This document shows positions 11,841 through 22,397 of a DNA stretch of 64,000 nt, in pieces. Both the position numbers and the translations under genes were made by a program. The DNA is from Lethocerus indicus (Eukaryota; Arthropoda; Insecta; Hemiptera; Belostomatidae), in contig JACDQD010000005.1 of the NCBI GenBank assembly GCA_019843655.1, positions 310,001 through 374,000 on the forward strand. Reading direction: 5' to 3'. Position 1 is the stretch's first letter. Every line of letters starts with the position of its first letter. Below the pieces are notes generated by a model, which saw nothing but the letters and a program-made list of their open reading frames with translations, had not been told where the DNA came from and ran no database searches.

Positions 11841-12195
11841 CTGTAACTATTCTCGGAAAATATTGTATTGGCAATTAATTCCGCCTCGAGGGACTTATCT
11901 GGTCAATAAAGGGGGGGAAAAAACTGTACAGAAACGCGGGATTCAACGAAAAATTCGATGATTTTAATCGATGCTCGAAGAGGAAGATATTTTACGATCT
12001 GTCACAACCTTATAACCAGTTTTATTATCCACGATCTATTAGAAGACGAAGACGGGTTCGGGTTCGTTATTGGATCCGGAAAAATATCCATCTCCCTCGG
12101 GATCTCTTTTTCAACATTGAAATTACAAGTTGTACAAGTTTTTTTTATTAACCCTTTTTTTCATTTTGTCCAATCAACCTGAACGTTATATGGGT
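11840..12195. other. Unique stretch, nothing recognised
   Basis: A 74-codon frame at 11958-12182 has no splice context and no family resemblance. Confidence 0.4.
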
Positions 12196-12232
12196 ATTGG
12201 GGTTTGGCAACTAAATAATTGCGTATCCTTCT
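12195..12232. mobile_element. Mariner-A terminal fragment
   Basis: GGGGTTTGGCAACTAAATAA TTGCG. Confidence 0.45.
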
Positions 12233-12344
12233 CATCTTCGCCCTTATTATGTCGTACATTTTTTTTTTTTTTTTTTGGTACCGAACGGACGAACCGTCGG
12301 GCAAACGGTAATAAACATTTCAGCATACACTATTGTACCAAAAC

Positions 12345-12680
12345 ACAATTTTGGGGAAAAACAGCATTTATTAGCTGATTTTACTCCTAGAAACCAATTT
12401 TTTTTTTGGCCGATTTTGTACCAAAAACCTCACTTTTGGCTCAAAACTGCAGCTTCTGCAGACCACATTTTCGATCCCGACAAACCGCTTTCTGGGCAGA
12501 TCAGCTGTTAATATGCATTTTAGAATTGATTTTGCGCCTAAAATCTGCATATTTAGGGCCGATTTTGGGCACTTACAACCCTCTTTTTTTTGGGGGGTAA
12601 AAAGAGCCAACCACACTTTTGGGCTATTTTGCGCCTGTAAACCCAATTTTTGGGTCTATGAACCTGGATTTTTCGTCCGA
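12345..12680. repeat. Degenerate satellite block
   Basis: Alternating AAAACC / TTTTGGGC / GCGCCTAAAATC words on both sides of a T-rich start, more diverged than the others. Confidence 0.65.
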
Positions 12681-12689
12681 TTATTCCCT

Positions 12690-12960
12690 TAAAAGCCTCA
12701 ACAGGGCTGAGAAGATCTCCAGGCTGGAGTGGAGAAAGGCTGGAATGGAACTTCTGGAACCGGGATTTTCGCGATTTCGTCCACTCGTCGGCGTATGTTG
12801 AGGTCAGGGTGGATTATGCGGTCAGAAACATACCCCCTGGAGGAGGAGCATTAAGGACGCTACTGGAAGGACTCTTCTCGGATGTTGGATGTCCTGTGGT
12901 GGAACGCCAAAGTTTGTTACTCGTCAATTTTTATGTCCGTTTTAGTAACGCCCTCCTAAG
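12690..12960. repeat. Copy of the same dispersed family
   Basis: GTCGGCGTATGTTGAGGTCA, GAAACATACCCCCTGGAGGA, ATTAAGGACG. Confidence 0.7.
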
Positions 12961-13131
12961 AGTTCGAGGCCTGAAATTATGTTGCGACAGGGGCCTATAA
13001 TATAATTCTAACTTTCACCTGCCATAAAGCGATTATTGGATAGCGAGATTGGAGCCGCCTATCCAAAGGCGGGCGACCGCAGTGTATCGATTACGTCCGT
13101 GGATAAATTATATATATTAAAATATATATAT

Positions 13132-13583
13132 GTGTGCGCCCGTAGCGTTCCTCGGGGAACGAAAAGAAATACGGGAGTGTAAAGAAATTGTGGACCTAAA
13201 GCGCAGTTTTTCCCCAACCGGGTTCCGGTTCATTTAGTCGATTTTTTGGCCCGCGCTATGAATCATTTAAATATCCGGCCGTATTCGGATTTTTTAACCG
13301 GAATTCGGTTAAACAGGAACCCGATGAAATTACGGCTACAGAGTCCAGAGATCCAGAGATTCCGGTCGAAAGTCCCTAATACAATACTTAATAACTCCAA
13401 CCGAACAATCCACGATGACCTCAACATACCACGAAAGTCGACAAAGTCCCTAAATCCCGGTTCCCGAAGTCCCCAACTCCCGCCTTTCTCCTAATCCCAA
13501 TCCACCAGTTCATCCAGTTTCCTCTCCTACTTTTTGTGTGAAATTATATTTCGTTCCGTTGCTGCGAATTTCCAGCAATATTA
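13132..13583 (+). repeat. ~450-bp dispersed repeat, inverted partner of 19902-20352
   Basis: GTGCGCCCGTAGCGTTCC, GGACCTAAAGCGCAGTTTTT, CGCGCTATGAATCATTTAAA, CCACGATGACCTCAACATAC, TGCGAATTTCCAGCAATATT. It is flanked by TA-rich sequence. Reads nearly letter for letter in reverse at 19902-20352. Confidence 0.9.
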
Positions 13584-13964
13584 TTTTCCTGCCCTCAGAT
13601 TCTAAACGAAAGTTTCAATTTCGTCTCTGTGTCTTTTTTTCTCCGGCTGTTTCACCGCCCGTGAAAATTTATTTTCAATGAAACCGGTTTCCGTTAAGGG
13701 ACGGAAAATAATCAATCTGTCGGCCGATTTACGATCGGTCGTAAATACGCTGAGAAAAATAACAGACGCACATTATTTGTTCAGTGTACAAAAATAGTCG
13801 GTACCCTTTCTTTTTTTCGGTCGATTTTCGGTCTGTATAAAAACGCGTTTTCGATCAATTCTCGATCGATCGAAATTTTTCAGTCGCACTCGAAAGATCG
13901 ACTCGAATTTTGCGTTTTGCTTTGTGTTGGAATAAAAGTGAATAAACTGACAATTGTCACAATT

Positions 13965-14035
13965 GTAAACTGACCACCAGTCGACAATTTGATAAGATGT
14001 ATTTTTGTCTTGAGGAATTCCTCAAATGAGTCGTC
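13965..14035 (+). mobile_element. Mariner-B remnant
   Basis: CGACAATTTGATAAGATGTA, TTTTTGTCTTGAGGAATTCC. Confidence 0.55.
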
Positions 14036-14078
14036 CGACTAAATATTTGGCTGGGGGTGGATTTTCGTTTTAGAAAAA

Positions 14079-14091
14079 AGGAGGGAGAGAG

Positions 14092-14166
<75 letters not shown>
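14079..14166. repeat. GA microsatellite
   Basis: GA run with few GG interruptions at its left end. Confidence 0.98.
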
Positions 14167-14167
<1 letters not shown>

Positions 14168-14875
14168 GGACGAAATCTTCGATGTAACAAACCCTTTTTA
14201 GCCCCCCTCCCCCCCGTCCAACCCCACTTAAATCCGCCCTCGGCATCGATGAGAACCGACTGCCGTTCCCGGAATTCCCGTCTTCCAGGAATATGTATCT
14301 CGGATGTTCCCCAATCCGGAGGAGGCCGGCCGTCCTCTCCGATTAGTCCGCCTCTCTTTACATTGATATATTTATTTATTTTTTTTCTCCTCCTTTCAGA
14401 ATTCCACCCCCTCCCCCTCCACTCCCCTAGGATATAAGCCCGAAATCCTGCGAATTTCTCTTTCGCTTATCTACCGGTTGACGAAAATGCGAACCGACCG
14501 AGAGGGCTTATAGAGAGCCCTTCTGTGACGGGGCGGAAAAAAAATCCCTTTCCCTTAGTAGGACTGTCCAGATATTATTGAATAATATCCGCAGGAAAAC
14601 TCCCTTTTCCCCGTGTATATTATTAACGCGGAAAAAAGAGTTTTCGAACACCACACAGCCCCTGAACCAGTGTCTCTGGTATTATACAAAGTATCAACTG
14701 GATTTGGGACAATTACAGACCAAGTATAAATTGGTACGCGGTATTTTCTGTTGTATTCCACTAGAAAATAACCCAGTTTAATTACATAAACTAATTACAC
14801 CGATGAGGCACATTTTGTTGTTTCAGTCGGTGCCAATTCGCTGGACATAAACCTCGGTTAAACACCCAGCTACAA

Positions 14876-14922
<47 letters not shown>

Positions 14923-15300
14923 AGATATTTTAATGATAAATAACTATATTGGAATAGAACCAATTTTCCTCCAGATTTTCATTCTATTCACTCTGAAGAT
15001 CTGTCGTCCTATTTATCTACAGTAATCAATAAAATTAAGTCAGTAACAAATCATTGGCCGGCCGTAAACATATTTCGTTGATTCGTTGTAACTGAATACA
15101 TAAATAACGGGTAGATTTTTGATGATAAAACCGCAATTTTTCGTCCCAATATTTAATATATATCCAACAGATGGAGAATACAAAAAGCTGTCTCGTTGTG
15201 GTTCATTCTCTTGGTATTTCTCCTGTATTTTAGTAATTTTATTTTACGGTCATTGTCATTATTTTCTTTGTTCCAAAATAGTTATTTATCATTAAAATAT
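14167..15300. other. Mostly unique stretch with one TA run
   Basis: Pyrimidine-rich at 14190-14440. AGAGAGCCCTTCTGTGACGG (14513) and AGAGAGCCATTCTGTGACAG (15386) are related words flanking the region, part of the inverted arrangement around the two TA runs. Confidence 0.45.
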
Positions 15301-15301
15301 C

Positions 15302-15305
15302 TATA

Positions 15306-15380
<75 letters not shown>
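15302..15380. repeat. TA microsatellite
   Basis: About 38 TA units; a second run of 20 units lies at 14879-14919. The flanks GATATTTTAATGATAAATAA (14923) and TTATTTATCATTAAAATATC (15281) are inverted copies, so the two runs belong to a larger inverted arrangement. Confidence 0.97.
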
Positions 15381-15383
<3 letters not shown>

Positions 15384-15439
15384 CTTAGAGAGCCATTCTG
15401 TGACAGGGCAAAAATAGCTTTTCTTCAGTTCGGCTGTCC

Positions 15440-15789
15440 AGTGACAGTGACAGTGACAGTGACAGTGACAGTGACAGTGACAGTGACAGTGACAGTGACA
15501 GTGACAGTGACAGTGACAGTGGCAGTGACAGTGGCTGTGACAGTGACAGTGACAGTGACAGTGACAGTGACAGTGACAGTGACAGTGACAGTGACAGTGA
15601 CAGTGGCAGTGACAGTGACAGTGACAGTGACAGTACAGTAACATGACAGTGGCAGTGACAGTGACAGTGGCAGTGACAGTGACAGTGGCAGTGACAGTGA
15701 CAGTGGCAGTGGCAGTCACAGTCACAGTCACAGTGGCAGTGACAGTGACAGTGACAGTGACAGTGACAGTGACAGTGACAGTGACAGCG
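15440..15789. repeat. 350-bp CAGTGA hexamer array
   Basis: CAGTGACAGTGACAGTGACA runs almost perfectly, with CAGTGG variants in the middle and a short inverted piece CAGTCACAGTCACAGTCAC at 15715-15731. The six-base period keeps several frames open (Thr-Val or Cys-His strings) without coding meaning. Confidence 0.97.
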
Positions 15790-15871
15790 ACAACGGTCGG
15801 CTGATTTATTTTTCAGGTTAACGACTTCGCGACTCGTCCTTCTGTAGGAGATATCGCTGTGTTACGTAAAG

Positions 15872-16024
15872 GTCTCTCCCTCCCTCCCTCTCTCCCTCTC
15901 CCTCTCTCTCTCCCTCTCCCTCTCTCTCTCTCTCCCTCTCTCTCTCCTCTCCTCTCTCCTCTCCCTCCCTCTCCATCTCTCCCTCCTCTCCCTCCCTCCT
16001 CTCCCTCTCCCTCTCCCTCCCTCC
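15872..16024. repeat. CT/CCCT microsatellite
   Basis: CTCCCTCCCTCTCTCCCT-type pyrimidine tract. Confidence 0.97.
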
Positions 16025-16249
16025 CTGAGATGAATTATTCACGAGGTATCGAAAGACGGGTTCACCCTATCATTCAATTAGGACGGCCCAACTTAAGATT
16101 GCGCCCTGCGCTTCAATTGATACTCCACAATTTTCAACTTCTCCCCATCCCCAGTAGCGCTCTGTAGGCGATACAAATTGCTCGGAATTTTCAATAAATA
16201 TACACGGAACGTCGAAAAAACGATATACAAATATTGATCGCATTCATTT

Positions 16250-16325
16250 AAACTCATGTAAGTGAAAACTGGACGCACCGCGCTACAAAGTGACTATTGA
16301 AGATGGCGAGCGGCCGAAACGGCGA
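16250..16325. repeat. R1 arm fragment
   Basis: ACCGCGCTACAAAGTGACTA TTGAAGATGGCGAGCGGCCG. Confidence 0.55.
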
Positions 16326-16890
16326 TCTGTTATTTCTGAAAACAGACGGGACTTCATAGTGTTTGTATCGGCCCGGTACAGTAGTACATACACGGCCTGC
16401 ACTGTTCTTACCGTCCTCGTGTACGTTTAACGAATTTCTAAACGGTTAACGGTAATTGAGATAAATTCGTAAGGTCCTTGAATACAGGCCGACGTGACAT
16501 CGGCCCCTAAGTGCTGCTTTATCGGTACCGAAACCCTGTGCTGTGGGAGATAAGTAAAGAATAAAAAAAAAAAAAACTGCGACACAATCGTCTGATTCAT
16601 TCCATTGTCCGCCCGCCCCCCGCCCCTCCCTTACACCTTTTATCTACCACCCCCCTCGCTCTCTCTTCTCTCTCCCCCAGACAATTTTAACACTGTAAAA
16701 TGCAGACAAAGAGAACGCGGAAAAACGTTTACGCCGTCCGCTATCCGACGTTTCGCTGCTTAGGACACGTTTCGTACATTATACAAACACCTCACCCCCC
16801 CCCTGGCCTCAACAATATTTACACGACTTACACTGAAGTGTTTTATGAGGCGGTTGGGTCGTTTTGAGAGTGGAGTTTTTCAGTCTCTCC

Positions 16891-16893
<3 letters not shown>

Positions 16894-16950
<57 letters not shown>
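16894..16950. repeat. GA microsatellite
   Basis: Uninterrupted GA; a CT run at 17326-17379 follows 380 bp later. Confidence 0.97.
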
Positions 16951-17323
16951 GGGCATGACGACTGTCCTTAAAATAGCTTCTTACTGACTCGGTTGTTCCT
17001 GTAAGACGTAATATGACGTCGTTTCTGGATATGCCCTGGTGGTGGTGGCGGTGGTCGTGCACTCTCGACCCCTATTCCAGACCTGGAGAAATAAGAAGTG
17101 TGAGATGACGAAGAGGAGGAGGAGAAAAGGAGAATGAGAAAGAAGAGAGAGAGAGAGAGATAAGAGGGAGGAGGGATTACGTCAGTCTCTGGCCCAGTAT
17201 GTGTAATGTCTGCATAGATTACACAAGAGCGCGGACGTCAGCCCAGTCGCACAGATGCATATAAATACATACGAAAGTATATGACAAGTGGGCCCCACTG
17301 ACGCCTCGATTTGAATATCTTTC

Positions 17324-17374
<51 letters not shown>

Positions 17375-17399
17375 TCCCTCATTATTGCTACTCCGTCAC

Positions 17400-17564
17400 C
17401 GGTCTGCAGTCCTTCAGACGTCGATTCCTCCGGGTATTCGGAGACGGCGTTGTTGTTGAGTTTTAAGAGTTTTGATCTCGGGTATTGTTGGAAGCGATAA
17501 GTGTTGTTGTCGTTGTTGTTGTTGTGGATGGAGGCGTTGTTGCGTGAGTCAGCTCACGGGCTAG
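17400..17564 (+). other. Possible 5' non-coding exon of ATXN1 (donor at 17565)
   Basis: A non-repeat stretch between a CT microsatellite and a pyrimidine-rich tract contains GTT/GTC repeats and ends in a strong donor, GGGCTAG|GTACGT, at 17565. It lies 1.2 kb upstream of the acceptor of ATXN1 coding exon 1 on the same strand, and coding exon 1 clearly needs an upstream exon because its acceptor is at 18724. There is no transcript evidence, and the left boundary is a guess. Confidence 0.25.
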
Positions 17565-17724
17565 GTACGTCCCAAGGCGAGACCGCATCTCTTTTTATCT
17601 ACCCCACCCCACCCCTATCTGGTTTTTGTCCTTCTCCCGTCGTTATCCCTCCCCTCCCTCCCTCCCTCTCCCTCCTTCTCCTCTCTCTCCTCTCTTCTCT
17701 CGGTTTACACACCGCAATCAGCTG

Positions 17725-17835
17725 ATCAGTGCAGTGAGGATGCTCGAAAAACATCCAAAGTGACTAACAACACAGCGCTACTGAAGACGGCGCGAGCAGC
17801 CGAAACGCCGGTCTAGCGACAGACCGAAACGTCGA
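17725..17835. repeat. R1 arm fragment
   Basis: GAAAAACATCCAAAGTGACT, CAGCGCTACTGAAGACGGCG and GCCGGTCTAGCGACAGACCG, just upstream of ATXN1 exon 1. Confidence 0.65.
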
Positions 17836-18119
17836 GTTTTCGAAATCAATCTCAATTGCATTCGCCCCCCCATTAATTTTTAAGCCCGAACCAAACCGCA
17901 ATATCGGAAGCGTCCGTAATCCATTTCTTAGCACAATCCTTAATAATTAATAATTATTATAAGAAATCATCCCCTTATAGAACCCGTATCATAGATTAAC
18001 CGCCGGTGGACTAATACTTAAACTGGGGATAGCCGCACCCGTACACCCGTACGATTCCCAGAAGTAACAAGAAAAATATCCTGAAGACGAGCCTCACTTC
18101 TGTTGACATGACGAAAAAT

Positions 18120-18665
18120 TGTTTTTTTTTTTAACTTTATTTATTGTACAATCAACCATATACTACTAGTTATAGGTACAATGGCGGTTTGTTTGACTCG
18201 TTTCGCTCGTAAAAGACGGTACTTTCGACCCGTATCCGGGGCCTACAGAAAGTCTTAAGGACGTACAGCGCATTAAGGACGATAAGAAGGACTTTCTTCT
18301 TCGATGTCGGATTTCTTGGCGGAACCCAGCATAGTCCTATTCCCGGTTTCAGTATAGCTATATATGTATATATTGTCAGTTCTCTTGACTATTGTGTCAG
18401 TTTTGATGTCCTATTTCAAAAAGAGAGGTCTCGACAGTCCTCCAAATTTGCGGTTTAGATCTGTTCACGGAATTCCTGAGCTTAGAAGTATTTTTCTTGG
18501 AGGCGCACGACGATCCCCTCGAGTCCCATTGTCCCGGGTCCAGGAGGCGGTCTGTTCCCGTTTTACATTCCGGCTGGAAACATACCCGGGGGAGGATTAA
18601 GGGTGGTTTATATACTGTCAGTTTCGATGTCCTATTTCAAAAAGAGGTCTCGACAGTCCAGAAAA
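18120..18665. repeat. Copy of the same dispersed family upstream of ATXN1 exon 1
   Basis: TGGCGGTTTGTTTGACTCGT, GGGCCTACAGAAAGTCTTAA, TTTCTTGGCGGAACCCAGCA, and two copies of GATGTCCTATTTCAAAAAGA (18407, 18628). Confidence 0.8.
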
Positions 18666-18725
18666 ATCCTTGGGGCTCGTACGGGTTTTTTAAGGGATGA
18701 CTAATGTTTAGTGTATATTTGCAGG

Positions 18726-18791
18726 ATGGGCGCCGGTATAGATCTATACAGCGGTAGCCGGTCGGGGCATCTACTGGAGGTGTTATGCTAG
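18726..18791 (+). promoter_or_regulatory. Upstream ORF whose stop overlaps the ATXN1 start codon
   Basis: The exon that starts at 18725 opens with GATGG. An ATG at 18726 begins a 21-codon reading frame that ends at TAG 18789-18791. The ATG of the main frame (18785) lies inside the last codons, giving the overlap ATGCTAG. Such a layout usually lowers translation or makes it depend on reinitiation. Known: the human ATXN1 5' leader is long and rich in upstream ORFs. Alternatively the true start lies upstream in frame 0 and another base is missing; I consider that less likely. Confidence 0.5.
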
Positions 18792-19530
18792 CTAGCGGTG
18801 GGCCGACGGTGGAGGGAGGGCTTCTTCTTCATCAGTACACCGGCCACATGGCTGCCGGCTTCCCGGAGTTCCTGAGGCCGCTCCCGAAGAGCCTCCCCTC
18901 GCGCTACACAACGGCCCAGGCGCCGGTCAACCTGACGCACAACAACAACAACAACAACAAGGAGGAGCCCGAACCGGAGTACGCGGCCTACACGCCGGCC
19001 CCCCAGCAGAGGATGTTCCAGCCGCCCGGCTTCCCGCCGCTCCACCAGCCGTTCGGCCCCTACGGCAACCTCTACCCGGCCACATACACGCCCATCATGA
19101 GGCACAACCCGCCGCTGAGCCCCCTCGAGCCGTACCCGAGGTACGCGGCCAGCCCGCCGCACAGCCCGTTGGTCAAGAGCAAGCTCCACGGACAGATCAA
19201 GCCGCCGCCACCGCCCCCGCCCCGCCGCCCCACCAGCCCCAACTCTTCAAAGCCCCGCCCGGCAAGGAGGGCTCGCTGAAGCACAGGATACTCAGGAAGA
19301 AGTGCCACGGCCAGGCCGGCCCGTCGGCCTCCAATTTCAACAAGGGCTCCCTTATACAGCTGGCCAACGGCGACCTCAAGAGGGTGGAGGACATGAGGAC
19401 CGAGGACTTCATCAGCTGCGCCGAACAGAGCCCCAACCACAGGCTCGACCCGAGCACCGTCGTACGGATCGAAGCGCCCAACGACTCGACGACCGTCCTC
19501 ACCCTCAGCTACGGAGAGACCAGGTCTCAG
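18785..19530 (+). CDS. ATXN1: Ataxin-1 homologue, coding exon 1 (N-terminus and first half of AXH domain)
   Basis: Seen: from Met 18785 the reading runs through a Gln/Asn/Pro-rich stretch with six Asn at residues 53-58 (AAC repeats), Tyr/Pro-rich segments such as YPRYAASPPHSP, then a poly-Pro run near 19200-19230. The AXH half reads GSLIQLANGDLKRVED ... LDPSTVV ... LSYGETRSQ up to a donor, CAG|GTAGGA, at 19531. The exon begins after the acceptor TTTGCAG at 18724. Known: the AXH domain of ataxin-1 mediates dimerisation and binding of Capicua and other nuclear repressors; the protein is a nuclear transcriptional co-repressor. Oddity: the N-terminal part and the AXH part are in different frames; the switch lies in the C-rich run 19200-19232 and equals one missing base. 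With that allowed, exon 1 holds 249 codons and the whole protein about 380 residues, shorter than vertebrate ataxin-1. Poly-Asn replaces the poly-Gln of the human gene. Sure of AXH identity; the exact N-terminus is less certain. Confidence 0.92.
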
Positions 19531-19611
19531 GTAGGACCTCCTATATAGGCTACACGTTACAACTGCTTTAAGTCAATTATTTGGTCCTTTCTAATACATT
19601 CGGTATCAAAA

Positions 19612-19800
19612 TTCCGGCCGGGGACGTCCACCGGAGGTCGACGATGACCCAATAAAGGCCATTATTGAGGCCATAGTTCTCAACACTGGGACATTGCAGA
19701 GAAGCTGAATCTATCTTATAAGTGCATTCAAAACCATCTACGGCTTATCTGTGCGAAGATGTTAAAAATATGTACAACGCCACTTGTCGGTGAATTCCTC
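19612..19800 (+). pseudogene. Mariner-A transposase fossil
   Basis: GGGGACGTCCACCGGAGGTC reads GRPPEVDDDPIKAIIE, the start of the mariner helix-turn-helix region, followed after a frame change by DIAEKLNLSYKC and NHLRLICAK. The catalytic core is missing, and TGTACAACGCCACTTGTCG marks the far end. It lies 80 bp into the big ATXN1 intron. Confidence 0.7.
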
Positions 19801-19859
19801 AATTACTCTTTGCAGTATATCTTAATATATTAACTTTTTTTTTTAAACTTTATTCAGGA

Positions 19860-19862
<3 letters not shown>

Positions 19863-19904
<42 letters not shown>
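19863..19904. repeat. TA microsatellite (others at 20351-20411, 23379-23429, 30040-30091, 30943-30996)
   Basis: Uninterrupted TA runs of 20-30 units, several directly bordering other repeats. Confidence 0.95.
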
Positions 19905-19908
<4 letters not shown>

Positions 19909-20348
19909 GCTGGAAATTCGCAGCAACGGAACGAAATATAATTTCACACAAGAACTAAGAGAGGAAACTGGATGAACTGGTGGATTGGGATTAGGAGAAA
20001 GGCGGGAGTTGGGGACTTCGGGAACCGGGATTTAGGGACTTTGTCGACTTTCGTGGTATGTTGAGGTCATGTTGGATTGTTCGGTTGGAGGTATTAAGTA
20101 TTGTATTAGGGACTTTCGACCGGAATCTCTGGATCTCTGGACTCTGTAGCCGTAATTTCATCGGGTTCCTGGACAACCGAATTCCGGTTAAAAAATCCGA
20201 ATACGGCCGGATATTTAAATAATTCATAGCGCGGGCCAAAAAATCGACTAAATGAACCGGAACCCGGTTGGGGAAAAACTGCGCTTTAGGTCCACAATTT
20301 CTTTACACTCCCGTATTTCTGTTCGTTCCCCGGGGAACGCTACGGGCG

Positions 20349-20352
<4 letters not shown>
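19902..20352 (-). repeat. ~450-bp dispersed repeat in the ATXN1 intron, inverted partner of 13132-13583
   Basis: Flanked by TA runs at 19863-19904 and 20351-20411. Only scattered differences from the partner are visible (for example CCTCGGGG versus CCCCGGGG). Confidence 0.9.
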
Positions 20353-20411
<59 letters not shown>

Positions 20412-20413
<2 letters not shown>

Positions 20414-21120
20414 CGGGTCCCCATAAAAATGCATCGAAACAAGTCCCTTTCAAAGTTAGTACCGATTAAAAATAAAAATAAAGCTCGAATTCATCGACCC
20501 GAAAATTTCATTGAAGAAGTTCAAATTCTGAATGACCGATTCGTTTTTTGAATTTCACGACGTAATAATTTCCGCCCATTATCTTGAATGGGCGTAAAAA
20601 ATGAATACGTTCATTTATGCGATAAATAAATTACCATCCATTAAGTGTTACTGACGCGATGTCTTAGTGCGTGATTCCCTTTGCTTATCTCTGGAAGTTG
20701 GCCAAACGGTGAAGAATTAAAAAAAAACTGAAAAAACCCAAAAATGCGTATTTAGAATGTTACATAAGGATAATTCCGAACTGTAGCCGTTTACCGTTCC
20801 TTTTTATCTACTGAATTGATATTATTTTTTCTCTCCAGCATTTTCCATTCAATCCTCAGTCGATATCGAATTACTGTAAATATTTCAGACGTATACATCG
20901 TTCTGTCCGTTCTATTCGCGCGATTTCCGTGAAATTAATGGCAGGGAAATGGCACGTAGCGTAGGCGAAAAACCGCTCTCTCTCTCTCTCTCTCTCTCTA
21001 CAGTTACATAACTATAGCGCTTATGTTAACAGCTGTTGTACTACAAAAGAGATACAAACAGATTGTGTCGACAAATCGGACGGAATAGTCGCGAACGTTT
21101 CGAACTGAATGCTATTCGAG
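20412..21120. other. AT-rich intronic stretch, nothing recognised
   Basis: A short CT run at 20978-20999; no other feature. Confidence 0.45.
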
Positions 21121-21124
21121 ATTA

Positions 21125-21210
21125 TTCGTGAATTCGGGTCTTTTTGCTAGACCGGTTTCGGTCGTTCGCCATCTTCTCAACACACAATTCGCCATTCCCA
21201 AAATAAGGAC

Positions 21211-21261
<51 letters not shown>

Positions 21262-21666
21262 GAACAGATCGCCGCGGCGAGCAGCCGAAACCGGTCTAGC
21301 AAAAGACCAAACCGGCGAGAGGAGACAGAAACACCACAAACCTACGGTATATATATATATATATATATATACAAAATGACAACTACCACAAGACTGACAC
21401 CGCTACTGAAGACGGCGAGCGGCCGAAAAACCCCGGTCTGGCGAAAGAGACCGAACCGGCGAGATGAGGCAGAAGGACGCGAAATCTAAGGCACGATTTG
21501 ATTCGATACAAGTCTATTTATAGACTTGTATAATACAAACAGAGACAAACCGCAGTGTACAACTGTGACGGTGCGAACGCCGCTACTGAAGACGGCGAGC
21601 GGCCGAAAACCCCGGTCTGGCAAAAGACCAAACCAGCGATAGGAGACAGAAACACCACAAACATAC

Positions 21667-21720
<54 letters not shown>
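21125..21720. repeat. R1 arms separated by TA microsatellites
   Basis: Arms at 21140-21175, 21270-21345, 21400-21485 and 21590-21665 are separated by TA runs (21216-21259, 21347-21371, 21669-21719) that replace the usual spacer or tail. Confidence 0.8.
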
Positions 21721-21721
<1 letters not shown>

Positions 21722-22112
21722 TGCTACTGAAGACGGCGAGCGGCCGAAAAACCCCGGTCTGGCGAAAGAGACCGAACCGGCGAGATGAGGCAGAAGGACG
21801 CGAAATCTAAGCCGCTACTGAAGACGGCGAGCGGCCGATAAACCCCGGTCTGGCGAAAGAGACCGAACCGGCGAGATGAGGCAGAAGGACGCGAAATCTA
21901 AGCCGCTACTGAAGATGGCGAGCGGCCGAAAACCCGGTCTGGCGAAAGAGACCGAACCGGCGAGATGAGGCAGAAGGACGCGAAATCTAAGCCGCTACTG
22001 AAGACGGCGAGCGGCCGATAAACCCCGGTCTGGCGAAAGAGACCGAACCGGCGAGATGAGGCAGAAGGACGCTAAATCTAAGCCGCTACTGAAGACGGCG
22101 AGCGGCCGACTA
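21722..22112 (+). repeat. Tandem ~90-bp units derived from one R1 arm
   Basis: GCTACTGAAGACGGCGAGCG recurs near 21722, 21813, 21904, 21993 and 22084 (spacing 89-91). Each unit continues CCCGGTCTGGCGAAAGAGAC and GATGAGGCAGAAGGACGC. Units are nearly identical, which suggests a recent expansion. Confidence 0.9.
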
Positions 22113-22397
22113 TTCATTGAACATTCCTTCAATCAGTGCCGCCGGCATACCAGTACCCAGGTATCCGAAATTGTCCGGACGGCGGCACATATCCATAGTT
22201 GGTACGTGATCGTGACCTTGTCCCTCGGGCGTAGTGAGTGTGTCACGCGCATGCCGCGTGTCTCTCTCTCTCTCTCTCTCTCCGAGAGTCTATAAGTCGC
22301 CACTTTCGTCGCCGTTGTTGACATCCAGCGCCCCCCCCCCCCCTCACCCCATCGCCTCCCATTGTCCAGATTCCCCGATCCCATTTTTTCCTCCAAG

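Larger units (their letters stand above)
16025..17325. other. Unique stretch between microsatellites
   Basis: C-rich at 16610-16680, ending CTCTCCCCCAG, which is acceptor-like, but no supported exon follows. The rest is featureless apart from one R1 fragment. Confidence 0.4.

Noticed and set aside
15282..15731. Open frames of Cys-His, Thr-Val and Ile-Tyr repeats
   Set aside because: They follow from the CAGTGA hexamer and TA microsatellites.
17501..17725. Leu-rich open frame before ATXN1
   Set aside because: It derives from GTT repeats and a pyrimidine tract; kept only as a possible non-coding exon because of its donor site.
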